From contig WFYK01000105.1 in the NCBI GenBank assembly GCA_015490105.1, positions 1 through 8,762 of the forward strand: a stretch of 8,762 nucleotides of DNA, in the 5' to 3' direction. Of the stretch, positions 1-6,546 are shown one piece after another (position 1 is the stretch's first letter; every line of letters begins with the position of its first letter). This DNA is from Aquificaceae bacterium. Its GTDB lineage: Bacteria > Aquificota > Aquificia > Aquificales > Aquificaceae. The notes below the pieces were generated by a model that was not told where the DNA came from, did not search any database, and saw only the letters and a list, made by a program, of their open reading frames with translations. The translations under genes and the position numbers were made by a program.

Positions 1-981
1 CTCTCCTACCGTGGATCCCTTTATAGGAACTAACCTCCTTTCTTCCTCTATTACTTCAAGCTCGGTCCTCGTTGTTTTCTCCGTTGTTCCCAGGGACAGG
101 GGAGGAGGTTGAGAAACCTCTTGTATTTCTTTTACCTTTACCATCAGACTTCCCACCGCGACCGCTACCGGGTCTATCTTAACGTTACCACCCAAGACCA
201 CCGTTCCCGTCCTGCTGTCTACAACTACTTTTGCAACCGTGTAGGTGCTAACCTCAAGGTTTTCTATGGTGGCTATGAAGTCCACAGGGCTCATATCCGA
301 AGGGATCGTCACCTTCACGGTCGCACTATCCAGAGCCACAGCGGTGCCCTTACCGAAACGTTTGTTTATAGCGTCTTGAACCGCCTTGGCGGTTGAAAAG
401 TCAGGGTAGTCGAGGATTACCCTTATCTCTTTTGAGTCCATCTCAAAGGGGAGATCTACTTCAAGTATGGCTCCGTTTGGGATCCTACCGACGGTGGGCA
501 CATTCTTCACCTGTCCGGCTCCTCTTCCCCTTGCTTCGTATCCACCTACGATAACCTGTCCCTGAGCTAAAGCGTAAACCCTTCCGTCGGGACCTCTCAA
601 GGGTGTTAGAAGAAGAGTTCCTCCCTCGAGGCTCTTGGCATCACCTATGGATGCTACGTCCACGTCGAACCTCATACCCGCCTTCGCGTAGGGTGGAACC
701 TTAGCGGTTACCATAACCGCAGCTACGTTTTTCACAGTAATTCTGTTCGGGTCTACAACTATTCCCATCTTTTGAAGTGCGTTTGCAAGACTCTTGACGG
801 TAAACTGGGTTGCTTTACCATCCCCGGTTCCTTTAAGACCAACTACGAGGCCGTATCCGTAGAGGTAGTTAACTCTGTTTCCTTCAACGGAAGCAATGTC
901 CTTTATCCTAACCCCAAAGGACAGACCAGCCCAAAGGACTATCAGAAGGGGAATATAACGGAAAAGACCCTTGCGAGCCAT
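1..981 (-). CDS. flgI: Flagellar P-ring protein FlgI (partial, C-terminus off the left edge)
   Basis: Periplasmic protein that polymerises into the P ring, the peptidoglycan-layer bushing of the flagellar rod. Reading the minus strand from 981 gives 327 residues with no stop before the edge. The family is usually about 350-370 residues, so roughly 25-45 are missing. Residues 1-23 form a Sec signal peptide (MARK, then a hydrophobic core, likely cleaved after LSFG). The mature start VRIKDIASVEG is the classic FlgI beginning, followed by GYGLVVGLKGTGD. Later family hallmarks include an AQGQVIVGG stretch, VGRIPNGAILE, a DSRTGTVVLGG stretch and, near the edge, EEERRLVPIKG. The ATG is fixed by the signal peptide and by a strong AAGGAGGT site 8 bases upstream. 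The first 40 bases overlap the end of flgH in another frame, so the two are cotranscribed and probably translationally coupled. Identity is very secure. Confidence 0.96.
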   Translation of the reverse strand, partial: MARKGLFRYIPLLIVLWAGLSFGVRIKDIASVEGNRVNYLYGYGLVVGLKGTGDGKATQFTVKSLANALQKMGIVVDPNRITVKNVAAVMVTAKVPPYAKAGMRFDVDVASIGDAKSLEGGTLLLTPLRGPDGRVYALAQGQVIVGGYEARGRGAGQVKNVPTVGRIPNGAILEVDLPFEMDSKEIRVILDYPDFSTAKAVQDAINKRFGKGTAVALDSATVKVTIPSDMSPVDFIATIENLEVSTYTVAKVVVDSRTGTVVLGGNVKIDPVAVAVGSLMVKVKEIQEVSQPPPLSLGTTEKTTRTELEVIEEERRLVPIKGSTVGE

Positions 982-1610
982 CCCGGTTTACCTCCTTCCG
1001 CCATGTAACCTTTGCCGTCAAGGTATATCTCCATGTTTGCTATCTTGTCACTGTTTACGGTGTTGGTGCTGTCTATGTCCTCGGGTCTGATTATCCCTCT
1101 GAGGATAAACTCCCTCTTTATCCCGTTAACGGTTATATACTTTTTCGCTTCTATAAGCATTGTCCTGTTGGGGTAGACTTTAATAACCCTACCCGCAAGT
1201 CTCGTGGTAAGCAGTCCTCTTTGTTGAACTTGCGAAGAGGATTGGGTATTGAAAGCCCCATCTACGTTAGAGCTTAAGTTGTTTAAAGTATTCTGGGGCA
1301 GTCCAAAGAAAGAAGTGATTGCGTTGGAAAAGGCAGTGCTCCTACCCGCTTGGTTGGAGACGCTTTCTACAGCGTTTAGGCTCTCCGTAACGAGGATAAA
1401 TATGAGATCCCCCGGCCTTGAAGCTCTGTTCTCTCCGTAGATCTCGACCCAACCAGAACCCGCATAGAGACTTCCCTTGGATGCCACTTCTTCGTAAATG
1501 TCTTCAGGGAAGGCGTTTTCCTTTTCGTAGGTTTTTAGATCTTTCATCTTGGGTGTGCAGGCAACCAGAAACACTATTGTCAAGATTAAAGCTTTCTTTA
1601 GGCCTCCCAT
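942..1610 (-). CDS. flgH: Flagellar L-ring lipoprotein FlgH
   Basis: Outer-membrane lipoprotein that forms the L ring around the flagellar rod. The 222 residues match the usual family length. A lipoprotein signal ends at LVAC with the lipidated Cys at residue 18, followed by a polar linker. Family landmarks follow in order: SLYAGSGWVEIYGENRASRPGDLI (about 47-70), ILVTESLNA, a Ser/Asn-rich low-complexity stretch (about 95-135), GRVIKVYPNRTMLIEAKK, NGIKREFILRGIIRPEDID with a following NTV, and the C-terminal GWLARVFSVIFPF, comparable with the GWLQRFF ending of enteric FlgH. It is the first gene of a flgH-flgI unit and overlaps flgI by 40 bp. The ATG at 1610 has no Shine-Dalgarno; a TATATT box lies about 11 bases upstream, suggesting a very short leader. 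Presence of an L ring implies an outer membrane. Confidence 0.96.
   Translation of the reverse strand: MGGLKKALILTIVFLVACTPKMKDLKTYEKENAFPEDIYEEVASKGSLYAGSGWVEIYGENRASRPGDLIFILVTESLNAVESVSNQAGRSTAFSNAITSFFGLPQNTLNNLSSNVDGAFNTQSSSQVQQRGLLTTRLAGRVIKVYPNRTMLIEAKKYITVNGIKREFILRGIIRPEDIDSTNTVNSDKIANMEIYLDGKGYMAEGGKPGWLARVFSVIFPF
990..997 (-). promoter_or_regulatory. Strong ribosome binding site of flgI
   Basis: AAGGAGGT on the minus strand, 8 bases before the flgI ATG. It lies inside the last codons of flgH and decides the flgI start within the overlap. It contrasts with flgH itself, which has no recognisable Shine-Dalgarno. Confidence 0.85.
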
Positions 1611-1617
1611 GACAGGC

Positions 1618-1627
1618 TATTAATATA
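1618..1627. promoter_or_regulatory. Divergent symmetric -10 region between flgH and trmI
   Basis: The 27-bp gap between the two start codons contains the palindrome TATTAATA (1618-1625). Read on the plus strand TAATAT (1621-1626), and on the minus strand TATATT (1627-1622), each resemble a sigma-70 -10 hexamer. Placing transcription starts about 7 bases downstream of each box gives leaders of only about 5 bases for both genes, consistent with the absence of a Shine-Dalgarno on either side. No convincing -35 element was found for either direction. Prediction only. Confidence 0.5.
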
Positions 1628-1637
1628 GATCGGTGCG

Positions 1638-2384
1638 ATGAGCAAACCTTTAAGCGAAGGAGAGTGGGTTCTTATAAGGTTTGAAGAAAAGAGGTTCTTG
1701 AAACGGCTCGATCCCAAGGGGTCGGTAAACGTAGGAAAAAAGGTTCTGAAGTTCAAAGACATTATAGGCAAGGAGGAAGGGATATCCATAAACGGCTTTG
1801 AGATTTTCAGACCAACACTTGAAGAGATAATCCTCTTGGGCTTTAAAAGGAAAACCCAGATCGTCTACCCGAAAGACAGTTTGTTTGTGATCGGAAAAAT
1901 CGGCGTGGACCCATCAAAGAGGGTTCTGGAAGTGGGGACGGGGAGCGGAGCCATGTGTGCGGTGCTTTCCACCTATGCGAAGGAAGTCGTAAGCGTAGAG
2001 GCAAGGGAAGAGTTTATAAAACTTGCAAAGGAAAATTTAAAGAGGTTTTCTTTAGGTGAAAACGTTTCCTTTGTGCACGGAAACTTTCAAGATCTTCAGA
2101 TAGAAGGGCCTTTCGACTGTGCCTTTGTGGATTTAAAGGATCCTATCCCGGTGCTGGAAAAACTTTACAGTCTTCTTAAAAACGGGGCACCCGCAGGCTT
2201 TTTGCTTCCGACCGCAAACCAAGTTATAAATATGCTGAAGGCTATAGAAGGACTCTTCGGCGGTGCGGAAGTGGTAGAGATCCTGCAAAGACATTACAAA
2301 ACCGTAAGCGATCGCTTCCGTCCTGAAGACACTATGTCCGCCCACACCGCATATCTTCTCTTTGTAAGAAAACTCAAATCTTAG
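1638..2384 (+). CDS. trmI: tRNA (adenine-58-N1)-methyltransferase TrmI
   Basis: SAM-dependent enzyme that makes m1A58 in the T-loop of tRNAs, a modification important for tRNA stability at high temperature. The 248 residues match bacterial/archaeal TrmI (about 250-255). The N-terminal beta-rich domain (1-70) has the typical GEWVLIRF start. TQIVYPKD (73-80) is the TrmI substrate/SAM loop. VLEVGTGSG (96-104) is methyltransferase motif I, Glu121 ends the second strand, and FVDLKDP (163-169) carries the Asp expected at the active site. RPEDTMSAHTAYLLFVR (228-244) is the family's C-terminal signature. The ATG has no clear Shine-Dalgarno. The gene diverges from flgH and converges on the DUF501 gene, overlapping its 3' end by 11 bp. 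Function is well supported by motifs. Confidence 0.94.
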   Translation: MSKPLSEGEWVLIRFEEKRFLKRLDPKGSVNVGKKVLKFKDIIGKEEGISINGFEIFRPTLEEIILLGFKRKTQIVYPKDSLFVIGKIGVDPSKRVLEVGTGSGAMCAVLSTYAKEVVSVEAREEFIKLAKENLKRFSLGENVSFVHGNFQDLQIEGPFDCAFVDLKDPIPVLEKLYSLLKNGAPAGFLLPTANQVINMLKAIEGLFGGAEVVEILQRHYKTVSDRFRPEDTMSAHTAYLLFVRKLKS

Positions 2385-2814
2385 ACAAGACAAACTCCCC
2401 TATGGGGTTCTTAAACTCTTCGTCCCCCACATGGTAGGCAGTCCAAAGATGGAGACACCTGACTTTAAAGGGCTTTGATCTAAAATTCCTTATTCCTCCT
2501 ATACCTATGTTTTTATCAAGCAAAACCCTTCTGCATATTTCGTCCCACTTGGAGTTTCCTTCTAATACGAAGGGGAATCTATCACGTAGAATTTTCTCCC
2601 TTTTTCTGATCTCTTTTTCATGAAGCTTCATGAAAAAGTCAAAGAGATCCCTATCCTCAGTTATCTGTTTAGAGAACCTTTTTATCCACCCCTCCGCTTC
2701 GAGTTTTGAAATATCCCCCCTTACCTTCTTATCCAGTATCCAAAACCTCGTGGGTTCGGGTCTGTAGATATTACCTTCCCGGATCACTATGGGGGTCTCT
2801 ACTACCTTTATCAC
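2374..2814 (-). CDS. DUF501-family protein of unknown function
   Basis: A 146-residue soluble protein with no signal peptide or membrane segment. It matches the DUF501 pattern from memory. It has an N-terminal ETPIVIRE strand, PTRFWIL (21-27), SKLEAEG (36-42), a charged helical middle (50-80), GIGGI (104-108), then KVRCLHLWTAYHVG (117-130) and NPIGEFV (136-142), which corresponds to the family's K(C)LHxxxAxxL...NPVG signature. The biochemical role of DUF501 is unknown to me; in actinobacteria it is often near exopolyphosphatase genes. Here the start is GTG at 2814, overlapping the nitrate reductase stop as GTGA, so it is the second gene of that operon and translationally coupled. AAGGG sits too close to the GTG to be a good independent Shine-Dalgarno. 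Its 3' end overlaps trmI by 11 bp. Family assignment is moderately secure; function is not assigned. Confidence 0.78.
   Translation of the reverse strand: MIKVVETPIVIREGNIYRPEPTRFWILDKKVRGDISKLEAEGWIKRFSKQITEDRDLFDFFMKLHEKEIRKREKILRDRFPFVLEGNSKWDEICRRVLLDKNIGIGGIRNFRSKPFKVRCLHLWTAYHVGDEEFKNPIGEFVLSKI
2397..2407 (+). terminator. Possible weak terminator hairpin after trmI
   Basis: CCCC-TAT-GGGG, a four-pair GC stem with a three-base loop 12 bases past the trmI stop, followed by TTCTT. It lies inside the coding end of the convergent DUF501 gene (codons for NPIGEF). The short stem and interrupted T-tract make this doubtful. Confidence 0.2.
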
Positions 2815-4817
2815 CCCTTAGAGGATACTACAACCTTCACGGACACACCCGCATACTTGAGATCAGGCTCTTTAGAGTAAGGGTCTACTCTGTCGGAAAC
2901 AAGGAGATTAGTAGGTTCGCCAAATTCTTTAGGATAACCGAAGGGTGCAAACAAAGTTCCTCTCTTGACGTTTGCAAACCTTACGATCCTCCTTATCTCT
3001 CTTTTCCCCGCACAAAGGACAACCTCCTGCCCTTCTTCTATACCGATCTCTTCCGCATCCTTGGGATGCATGAGAATGAAGGGCGGTATCTCACCTTTGA
3101 GTAGCTGGGGGCTTTTCCCCGTTCTCGTCATAGTATGCCACTGGTCTTTGAGCCTTCCGGTTATGAGGATAAACTCTCCTTCTTCTTTCGGTATGTCAAA
3201 GACAGCAGGGTGAAACTTAGCCTTCCCGCTTTCTGTGGGAAACTTTAGATCCTCGTAAAGCCACCTTTTACCCCAGCGGGCGGGGAGGTTATCGTAAGAA
3301 AGGGAGCTCATATCGCAGAGTCTCCCCGCAGTAGCTCTTTTAAACTCCTCAAAGATCTCACGGGTATTCTCGTAAGGGAAGTATTTTTCTCCTCCTATGT
3401 AGGACGCGAGTTCCGTAAAGATCAGCCAGTCCGGTTTTGCCTCTCCGGGAGGATCAGCAAATTTTTCGCAGAAGGTTACTGTCCTGTCTGATCCGGTCAT
3501 AACACCTTCCTTTTCTCCGAGCTGTGCAGCGGGAAGTATCAAGTTAGCAAACTCACAAGTATCGTTAAAGTAGGCATCTTGAACCACAAGGAAAACCTTC
3601 TCGAGAGCCTTGTGGGTCTTTTCCAAGTTTGGAAGTGAAACCGCCGGGTTAGTGCAAACCACCCATAGGAATTTTATTTTATTTTCGAGAATAAGATCCA
3701 CAGCCTCGGTTATAGTAGGACCGGGCATGGGGTTTATTCCTTTAAGACCCCAAAAGTTCTCCATAAACTTTCTATCTTTCGAGTTTCTAACATCTCTGTA
3801 GCCCGGAAGACCGTTAGAAAGGTATCCTACCTCTCTTCCTCCCATGGCGTTGGGCTGTCCCGTGAGGGAGAAGGGACATCCGCGTTCCCCGATCCGCCCG
3901 GTAGCAAGATGCAGATTTATAAGCGCCAAATTCTTCATGGTTCCGTTAACGGACTGATTGAGGCCCTGACACCAGAAGGAGATAAGCTTCTTACTTTGGG
4001 CAAAGATCTTGGCAACTATGTATATGTCTTCCACCTTTATCTCGCAGATACTCGAAGCTACTTCCGGAGGAAAACGCCTCGCCTGATCGAGTGCTCTGTC
4101 AAACCCTTCCGTGTATTTATCTACGAACCTGTAGTCTATCCATCCCTCCTCATACAGAACCCAAAGAACAGAGTTTAGAAAGACCGTATCCGTTCCGGGC
4201 TTTATCTGGATGAAGAGATCGCTTTTCCTTGCCGTCTCGGTTTCTACGGGGTCCACGGTAACGATCACAACCTGATCCGTTTCCCTTCTTCTTTTTAGAA
4301 CTCTTTTAAACAAGACTGGGTGGCTTATGGCAGCGTTGGATCCTATAAACAAAAATGCATCCGCGTCGTCTACATCTTCATAAGTGCAAGGAACTCCGTC
4401 TGAGCCGAAAGCCATCTTATAAGCGGTTACCGCCGTTGCCATGCAAAGCCGTGAGTTTGCATCTATGTTATTAGTTTTAAGAAAACCTTTTACAAATTTG
4501 TTAGCGACATAAATGTCTTCGGTAAGTAGCTGACCCGAGAGATAAAAGTAAAGTTCGTCAGGATTTAAAGAGGTTAGTTTCTGAGCAAGCACACGGTAAG
4601 CTTCTTCCCAAGAGATCTCCTTAAAAGGCTTATCCTTTGATTCTCTATATAGAGGTTTTAGGATCCTACCTTCATTCATTACCTTAGGGAAGTAAACAGG
4701 CTTTTTACATATGTCTCCTTTGTTCGCGGGATGTTCAAAGTCCCCTTTTACCCTTCCTTTTTCATCTATGTAAAGTCCGCAACCTACACCGCAGTAAGGA
4801 CACTGGAAGTTCTTCAT
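2811..4817 (-). CDS. nasA: Assimilatory nitrate reductase, compact NasA/NarB type
   Basis: Molybdenum bis-MGD enzyme reducing nitrate to nitrite in the cytoplasm; no Tat signal is present. Cys6, Cys9, Cys13 and Cys37 form the N-terminal [4Fe-4S] motif. NSRLCMATAV (121-130) supplies the Mo ligand Cys125; the following Met is typical of nitrate reductases, whereas formate dehydrogenases have Cys/Sec-His. SDGVPCTYEDVDDADAFLFIGSN and HPVLF follow, as in NasA. The central molybdopterin domain extends to about residue 480. The MGD-binding C-terminal domain (about 550-665) contains the ITGR, QWHTMTRTGKSP and DPYSKEPDLK motifs. At 668 residues it is shorter than cyanobacterial NarB (about 730) and lacks the extra [2Fe-2S] domain of Klebsiella-type NasA, so it should take electrons from a ferredoxin or separate flavoprotein. 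A sigma-54 element precedes it. The ATG is fixed by the cysteine motif; AAGG upstream is unusually close. A less likely alternative is a formate dehydrogenase-like paralogue. Confidence 0.88.
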   Translation of the reverse strand: MKNFQCPYCGVGCGLYIDEKGRVKGDFEHPANKGDICKKPVYFPKVMNEGRILKPLYRESKDKPFKEISWEEAYRVLAQKLTSLNPDELYFYLSGQLLTEDIYVANKFVKGFLKTNNIDANSRLCMATAVTAYKMAFGSDGVPCTYEDVDDADAFLFIGSNAAISHPVLFKRVLKRRRETDQVVIVTVDPVETETARKSDLFIQIKPGTDTVFLNSVLWVLYEEGWIDYRFVDKYTEGFDRALDQARRFPPEVASSICEIKVEDIYIVAKIFAQSKKLISFWCQGLNQSVNGTMKNLALINLHLATGRIGERGCPFSLTGQPNAMGGREVGYLSNGLPGYRDVRNSKDRKFMENFWGLKGINPMPGPTITEAVDLILENKIKFLWVVCTNPAVSLPNLEKTHKALEKVFLVVQDAYFNDTCEFANLILPAAQLGEKEGVMTGSDRTVTFCEKFADPPGEAKPDWLIFTELASYIGGEKYFPYENTREIFEEFKRATAGRLCDMSSLSYDNLPARWGKRWLYEDLKFPTESGKAKFHPAVFDIPKEEGEFILITGRLKDQWHTMTRTGKSPQLLKGEIPPFILMHPKDAEEIGIEEGQEVVLCAGKREIRRIVRFANVKRGTLFAPFGYPKEFGEPTNLLVSDRVDPYSKEPDLKYAGVSVKVVVSSKG

Positions 4818-4828
4818 ACCTTCTTATA

Positions 4829-4844
4829 TGCAAAAGCTGTGCCG
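4829..4844 (-). promoter_or_regulatory. Sigma-54 (-24/-12) promoter of the nasA operon
   Basis: Minus-strand cGGCACAgcttTTGCA: invariant GG (4843-4842) and GC (4831-4830) are separated by exactly 10 bases. It differs from TGGCACG-N4-TTGCA only at the first T (C) and the G after CAC (A). With the C as -12, transcription would begin near 4818, directly before the nasA ATG at 4817, giving an almost leaderless mRNA. The element lies between divergent nasA and purE. Sigma-54 promoters need an ATP-driven enhancer-binding activator, so nitrogen or nitrate control is inferred. Confidence 0.72.
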
Positions 4845-4850
4845 TAAAAT
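4845..4850 (+). promoter_or_regulatory. Putative sigma-70-type -10 box of purE
   Basis: TAAAAT, 7 bases before the purE ATG at 4858. A start about 7 bases downstream would make the purE mRNA essentially leaderless, in keeping with the lack of a Shine-Dalgarno there. No good -35 is visible at the proper distance (around 4822-4827). The box abuts the nasA sigma-54 element on the other strand. Confidence 0.4.
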
Positions 4851-4857
4851 AATTGCT

Positions 4858-5337
4858 ATGGAAAAGCCCATCGTAAGCATCATAATGGGAAGCATCTCCG
4901 ATTGGGAACACATGAAGGGTGCTTCAGATATACTCTCCGAGCTCGGAGTCCCTCACGAGAAAAGGGTGGTTTCCGCTCACAGAACTCCGGAACTTATGTT
5001 TGAATTTGCAAAATCCGCGGAAGAGAGGGGGATAGAGGTAATCATCGCGGGAGCGGGGGGATCCGCACACCTTCCGGGAATGGTCGCTTCCCTCACAACC
5101 CTGCCCGTGATAGGCGTTCCCGTTCCCTCAAGGCACCTCTCCGGAGTGGACTCCCTCTACTCCATAGTCCAGATGCCTGCGGGAGTCCCTGTGGCCACCG
5201 TGGCTATAGGAAACTCCACGAACGCAGGCCTGCTGGCGGTCAGGATTTTGGCCATAAAATACCCGGATCTTTCCAAAAAGCTCAAAGAATACAGGGAGAA
5301 ACTCAAAGAGAAGGTTTTGAACATGAAGATAGAGTAG
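4858..5337 (+). CDS. purE: N5-carboxyaminoimidazole ribonucleotide mutase PurE (class I)
   Basis: Converts N5-CAIR to CAIR in de novo purine synthesis, acting after PurK. I take the second in-frame ATG (4858), giving 159 residues beginning MEKPIVSIIMGSISD, which fits class I PurE. The upstream ATG at 4828 would add ten residues (MQKLCRKIIA) not expected for the family and would fall in the promoter region. GSISDW (11-16) binds substrate phosphate. SAHRTP (39-44) carries the catalytic His41 (His45 in E. coli). AGAGGSAHLPGMVASLT is the third signature, followed by GVPVPS, MPAGVPVATVAIGNSTNAG and a basic C-terminal helix. A purK partner 117 bp downstream supports the class I two-step bacterial pathway. 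The gene diverges from nasA. Confidence 0.95.
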   Translation: MEKPIVSIIMGSISDWEHMKGASDILSELGVPHEKRVVSAHRTPELMFEFAKSAEERGIEVIIAGAGGSAHLPGMVASLTTLPVIGVPVPSRHLSGVDSLYSIVQMPAGVPVATVAIGNSTNAGLLAVRILAIKYPDLSKKLKEYREKLKEKVLNMKIE

Positions 5338-5394
5338 GTAAACCAGCGTGTAAACGGGCAGGTCAACAAGCACAGGAAGGTCGCTCTCTCAGTC

Positions 5395-5409
5395 CCCCTC
5401 GCATAGGGG
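5395..5409 (+). terminator. Possible hairpin in the purE-purK gap
   Basis: CCCCT-CGCAT-AGGGG, a five-pair stem with a five-base loop, 58 bases after the purE stop and followed by CCGGCTCTGTTT rather than a clean T-tract. It could attenuate or end purE transcription, or act as a leader structure if purK is read from purE. The remaining 117-bp gap (5338-5454) shows no reading frame worth calling. Confidence 0.25.
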
Positions 5410-5430
5410 CCGGCTCTGTTTGCTATGGAT

Positions 5431-5446
5431 TAAAATATAGCAGGGA
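5431..5446 (+). promoter_or_regulatory. Putative -10 box and ribosome binding site of purK
   Basis: TAAAAT (5431-5436) resembles a -10 box; no convincing -35 was seen. AGGGAG (5442-5447 region) lies 7-8 bases before the purK ATG at 5455 and fits a Shine-Dalgarno, supporting that start. purK may therefore have its own promoter besides read-through from purE. Confidence 0.4.
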
Positions 5447-5454
5447 GAATTAAC

Positions 5455-6546
5455 ATGAACATTGGCATCCTCGGCGGGGGCCAGCTGGGATGGATGACCA
5501 TACTCGAAGGGAGGAAACTCGGATTTACCTTTTATGTTCTTGAATCTAAAAAAGATTCCCCCGCAGGGAAGATTGCGGACGGGTGGTTTCATCCCTCTGA
5601 AGTGAATAAGTTCCTTGAAAGATGTGATGTAATCACCTACGAGTTTGAACACATTCACGACTCTATCCTTGAAAAGGTAGCACCCAAAACCGTTCCTTCG
5701 GTAGATATCCTCAAAATAAAAAACAGCAGGGTCAAAGAGAAGGAGTTTCTCAGAAAGAGAGGTTATCCGGTTGTAAGGTTCGACGTATCCACAACCGATA
5801 CACTTCAGCGGAAGGTGGAAGACTTCGGACTGCCTTGCGTAATAAAGTCAGAAAAACTGGGCTACGATGGGAGAGGTCAATACAAGATATATTCTCCTGA
5901 AGACGTCAAAAAGGTTTTAGAAAACCACCCACCAGAAGAGGTGTTCGTTATAGAAGAATTGGTAAACTTCGAGTTCGAAGCGTCGGTGATAGGTGTAAGA
6001 AGTATAAAAGGAGAACTCAAATTCTATCCTGTAACGGTAAATTTCCACTCGGAAGGGGTGCTCCTTTACAACTTTACCCAAAACACCCCTTTTGACGGTG
6101 AGATGAGGGATATAGTTAGAAGTTTGATAGGGGATCTCGATATTTATGGGTTGCTTGCGGTAGAGTTCTTTATAACGAAGGACGGCAGGGTTCTAATAAA
6201 CGAGTTTGCCCCAAGACCCCACAACACGGGTCACTATTCCCTTGATGGATCTTACACTTCTCAGTTTGAAAATCTCCTGAGGGCTTTGACGGGTATGCCT
6301 TTGGGTTCAACCGAACTCAAATTGCCTTCAGGTATGGTAAACATACTGGGTCTCTCTTTGGAGGATTTTGACGTAAATGAGGTTCTTTCTGTAGAGGGAG
6401 CAAAACTCTACTGGTATGGCAAAGAAAAGAAAATCCGCAGGAAAATGGGTCACGTTAACGTAGTTGCTAAAGATCTTAGGAGCCTTAAGGAGAAGATAGA
6501 AAAAATCATAAGGATTATCTATCACGAAAGTGCGGTCAGCGTATGA
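5455..6546 (+). CDS. purK: N5-carboxyaminoimidazole ribonucleotide synthase PurK
   Basis: ATP-grasp ligase that carboxylates AIR with bicarbonate to N5-CAIR, the substrate of PurE. It has 363 residues, typical for the family (about 355-390). MNIGILGGGQLGWM (1-14) is the N-terminal nucleotide-binding-like loop. ITYEFEHI (60-67) and a following VAPKTVPS match PurK. KSEKLGYDGRGQ (131-142) is the ATP-grasp glycine loop, FVIEELV (164-170) gives the adenine-contacting segment, and INEFAPRPHNTGHYSLDG (248-265) holds the metal-binding Glu and the PurK signature, followed by SQFENLLRALTGMPLG. The ATG has an AGGGAG site upstream. The stop overlaps the start of the ogg gene by 4 bp (ATGA), so both are in one transcript. 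Function is clear. Confidence 0.95.
   Translation: MNIGILGGGQLGWMTILEGRKLGFTFYVLESKKDSPAGKIADGWFHPSEVNKFLERCDVITYEFEHIHDSILEKVAPKTVPSVDILKIKNSRVKEKEFLRKRGYPVVRFDVSTTDTLQRKVEDFGLPCVIKSEKLGYDGRGQYKIYSPEDVKKVLENHPPEEVFVIEELVNFEFEASVIGVRSIKGELKFYPVTVNFHSEGVLLYNFTQNTPFDGEMRDIVRSLIGDLDIYGLLAVEFFITKDGRVLINEFAPRPHNTGHYSLDGSYTSQFENLLRALTGMPLGSTELKLPSGMVNILGLSLEDFDVNEVLSVEGAKLYWYGKEKKIRRKMGHVNVVAKDLRSLKEKIEKIIRIIYHESAVSV

Noticed and set aside
109..396. Plus-strand 95-codon frame opposite flgI
   Set aside because: It is entirely antisense to well-conserved flgI sequence; no supporting signals.
1629..1650. GG-N10-GC (GGTTTGCTCATCGC, minus strand) upstream of flgH as a sigma-54 promoter
   Set aside because: Apart from GG and GC it lacks the GGCAC and TTGC context, so it is no better than chance.
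2706..3104. Plus-strand reading frame opposite the DUF501/nasA junction
   Set aside because: It lies antisense to conserved nasA motifs, and its composition looks like a shadow frame.
4828..4857. Upstream ATG giving PurE ten extra residues
   Set aside because: The extension is not expected for class I PurE, lacks a ribosome binding site and lies in the divergent promoter region; MEKPIVSIIMGS from 4858 matches the family start.
5128..5373. Minus-strand reading frames opposite the end of purE
   Set aside because: They are antisense shadows of the conserved purE frame, with no family match and no ribosome binding site.
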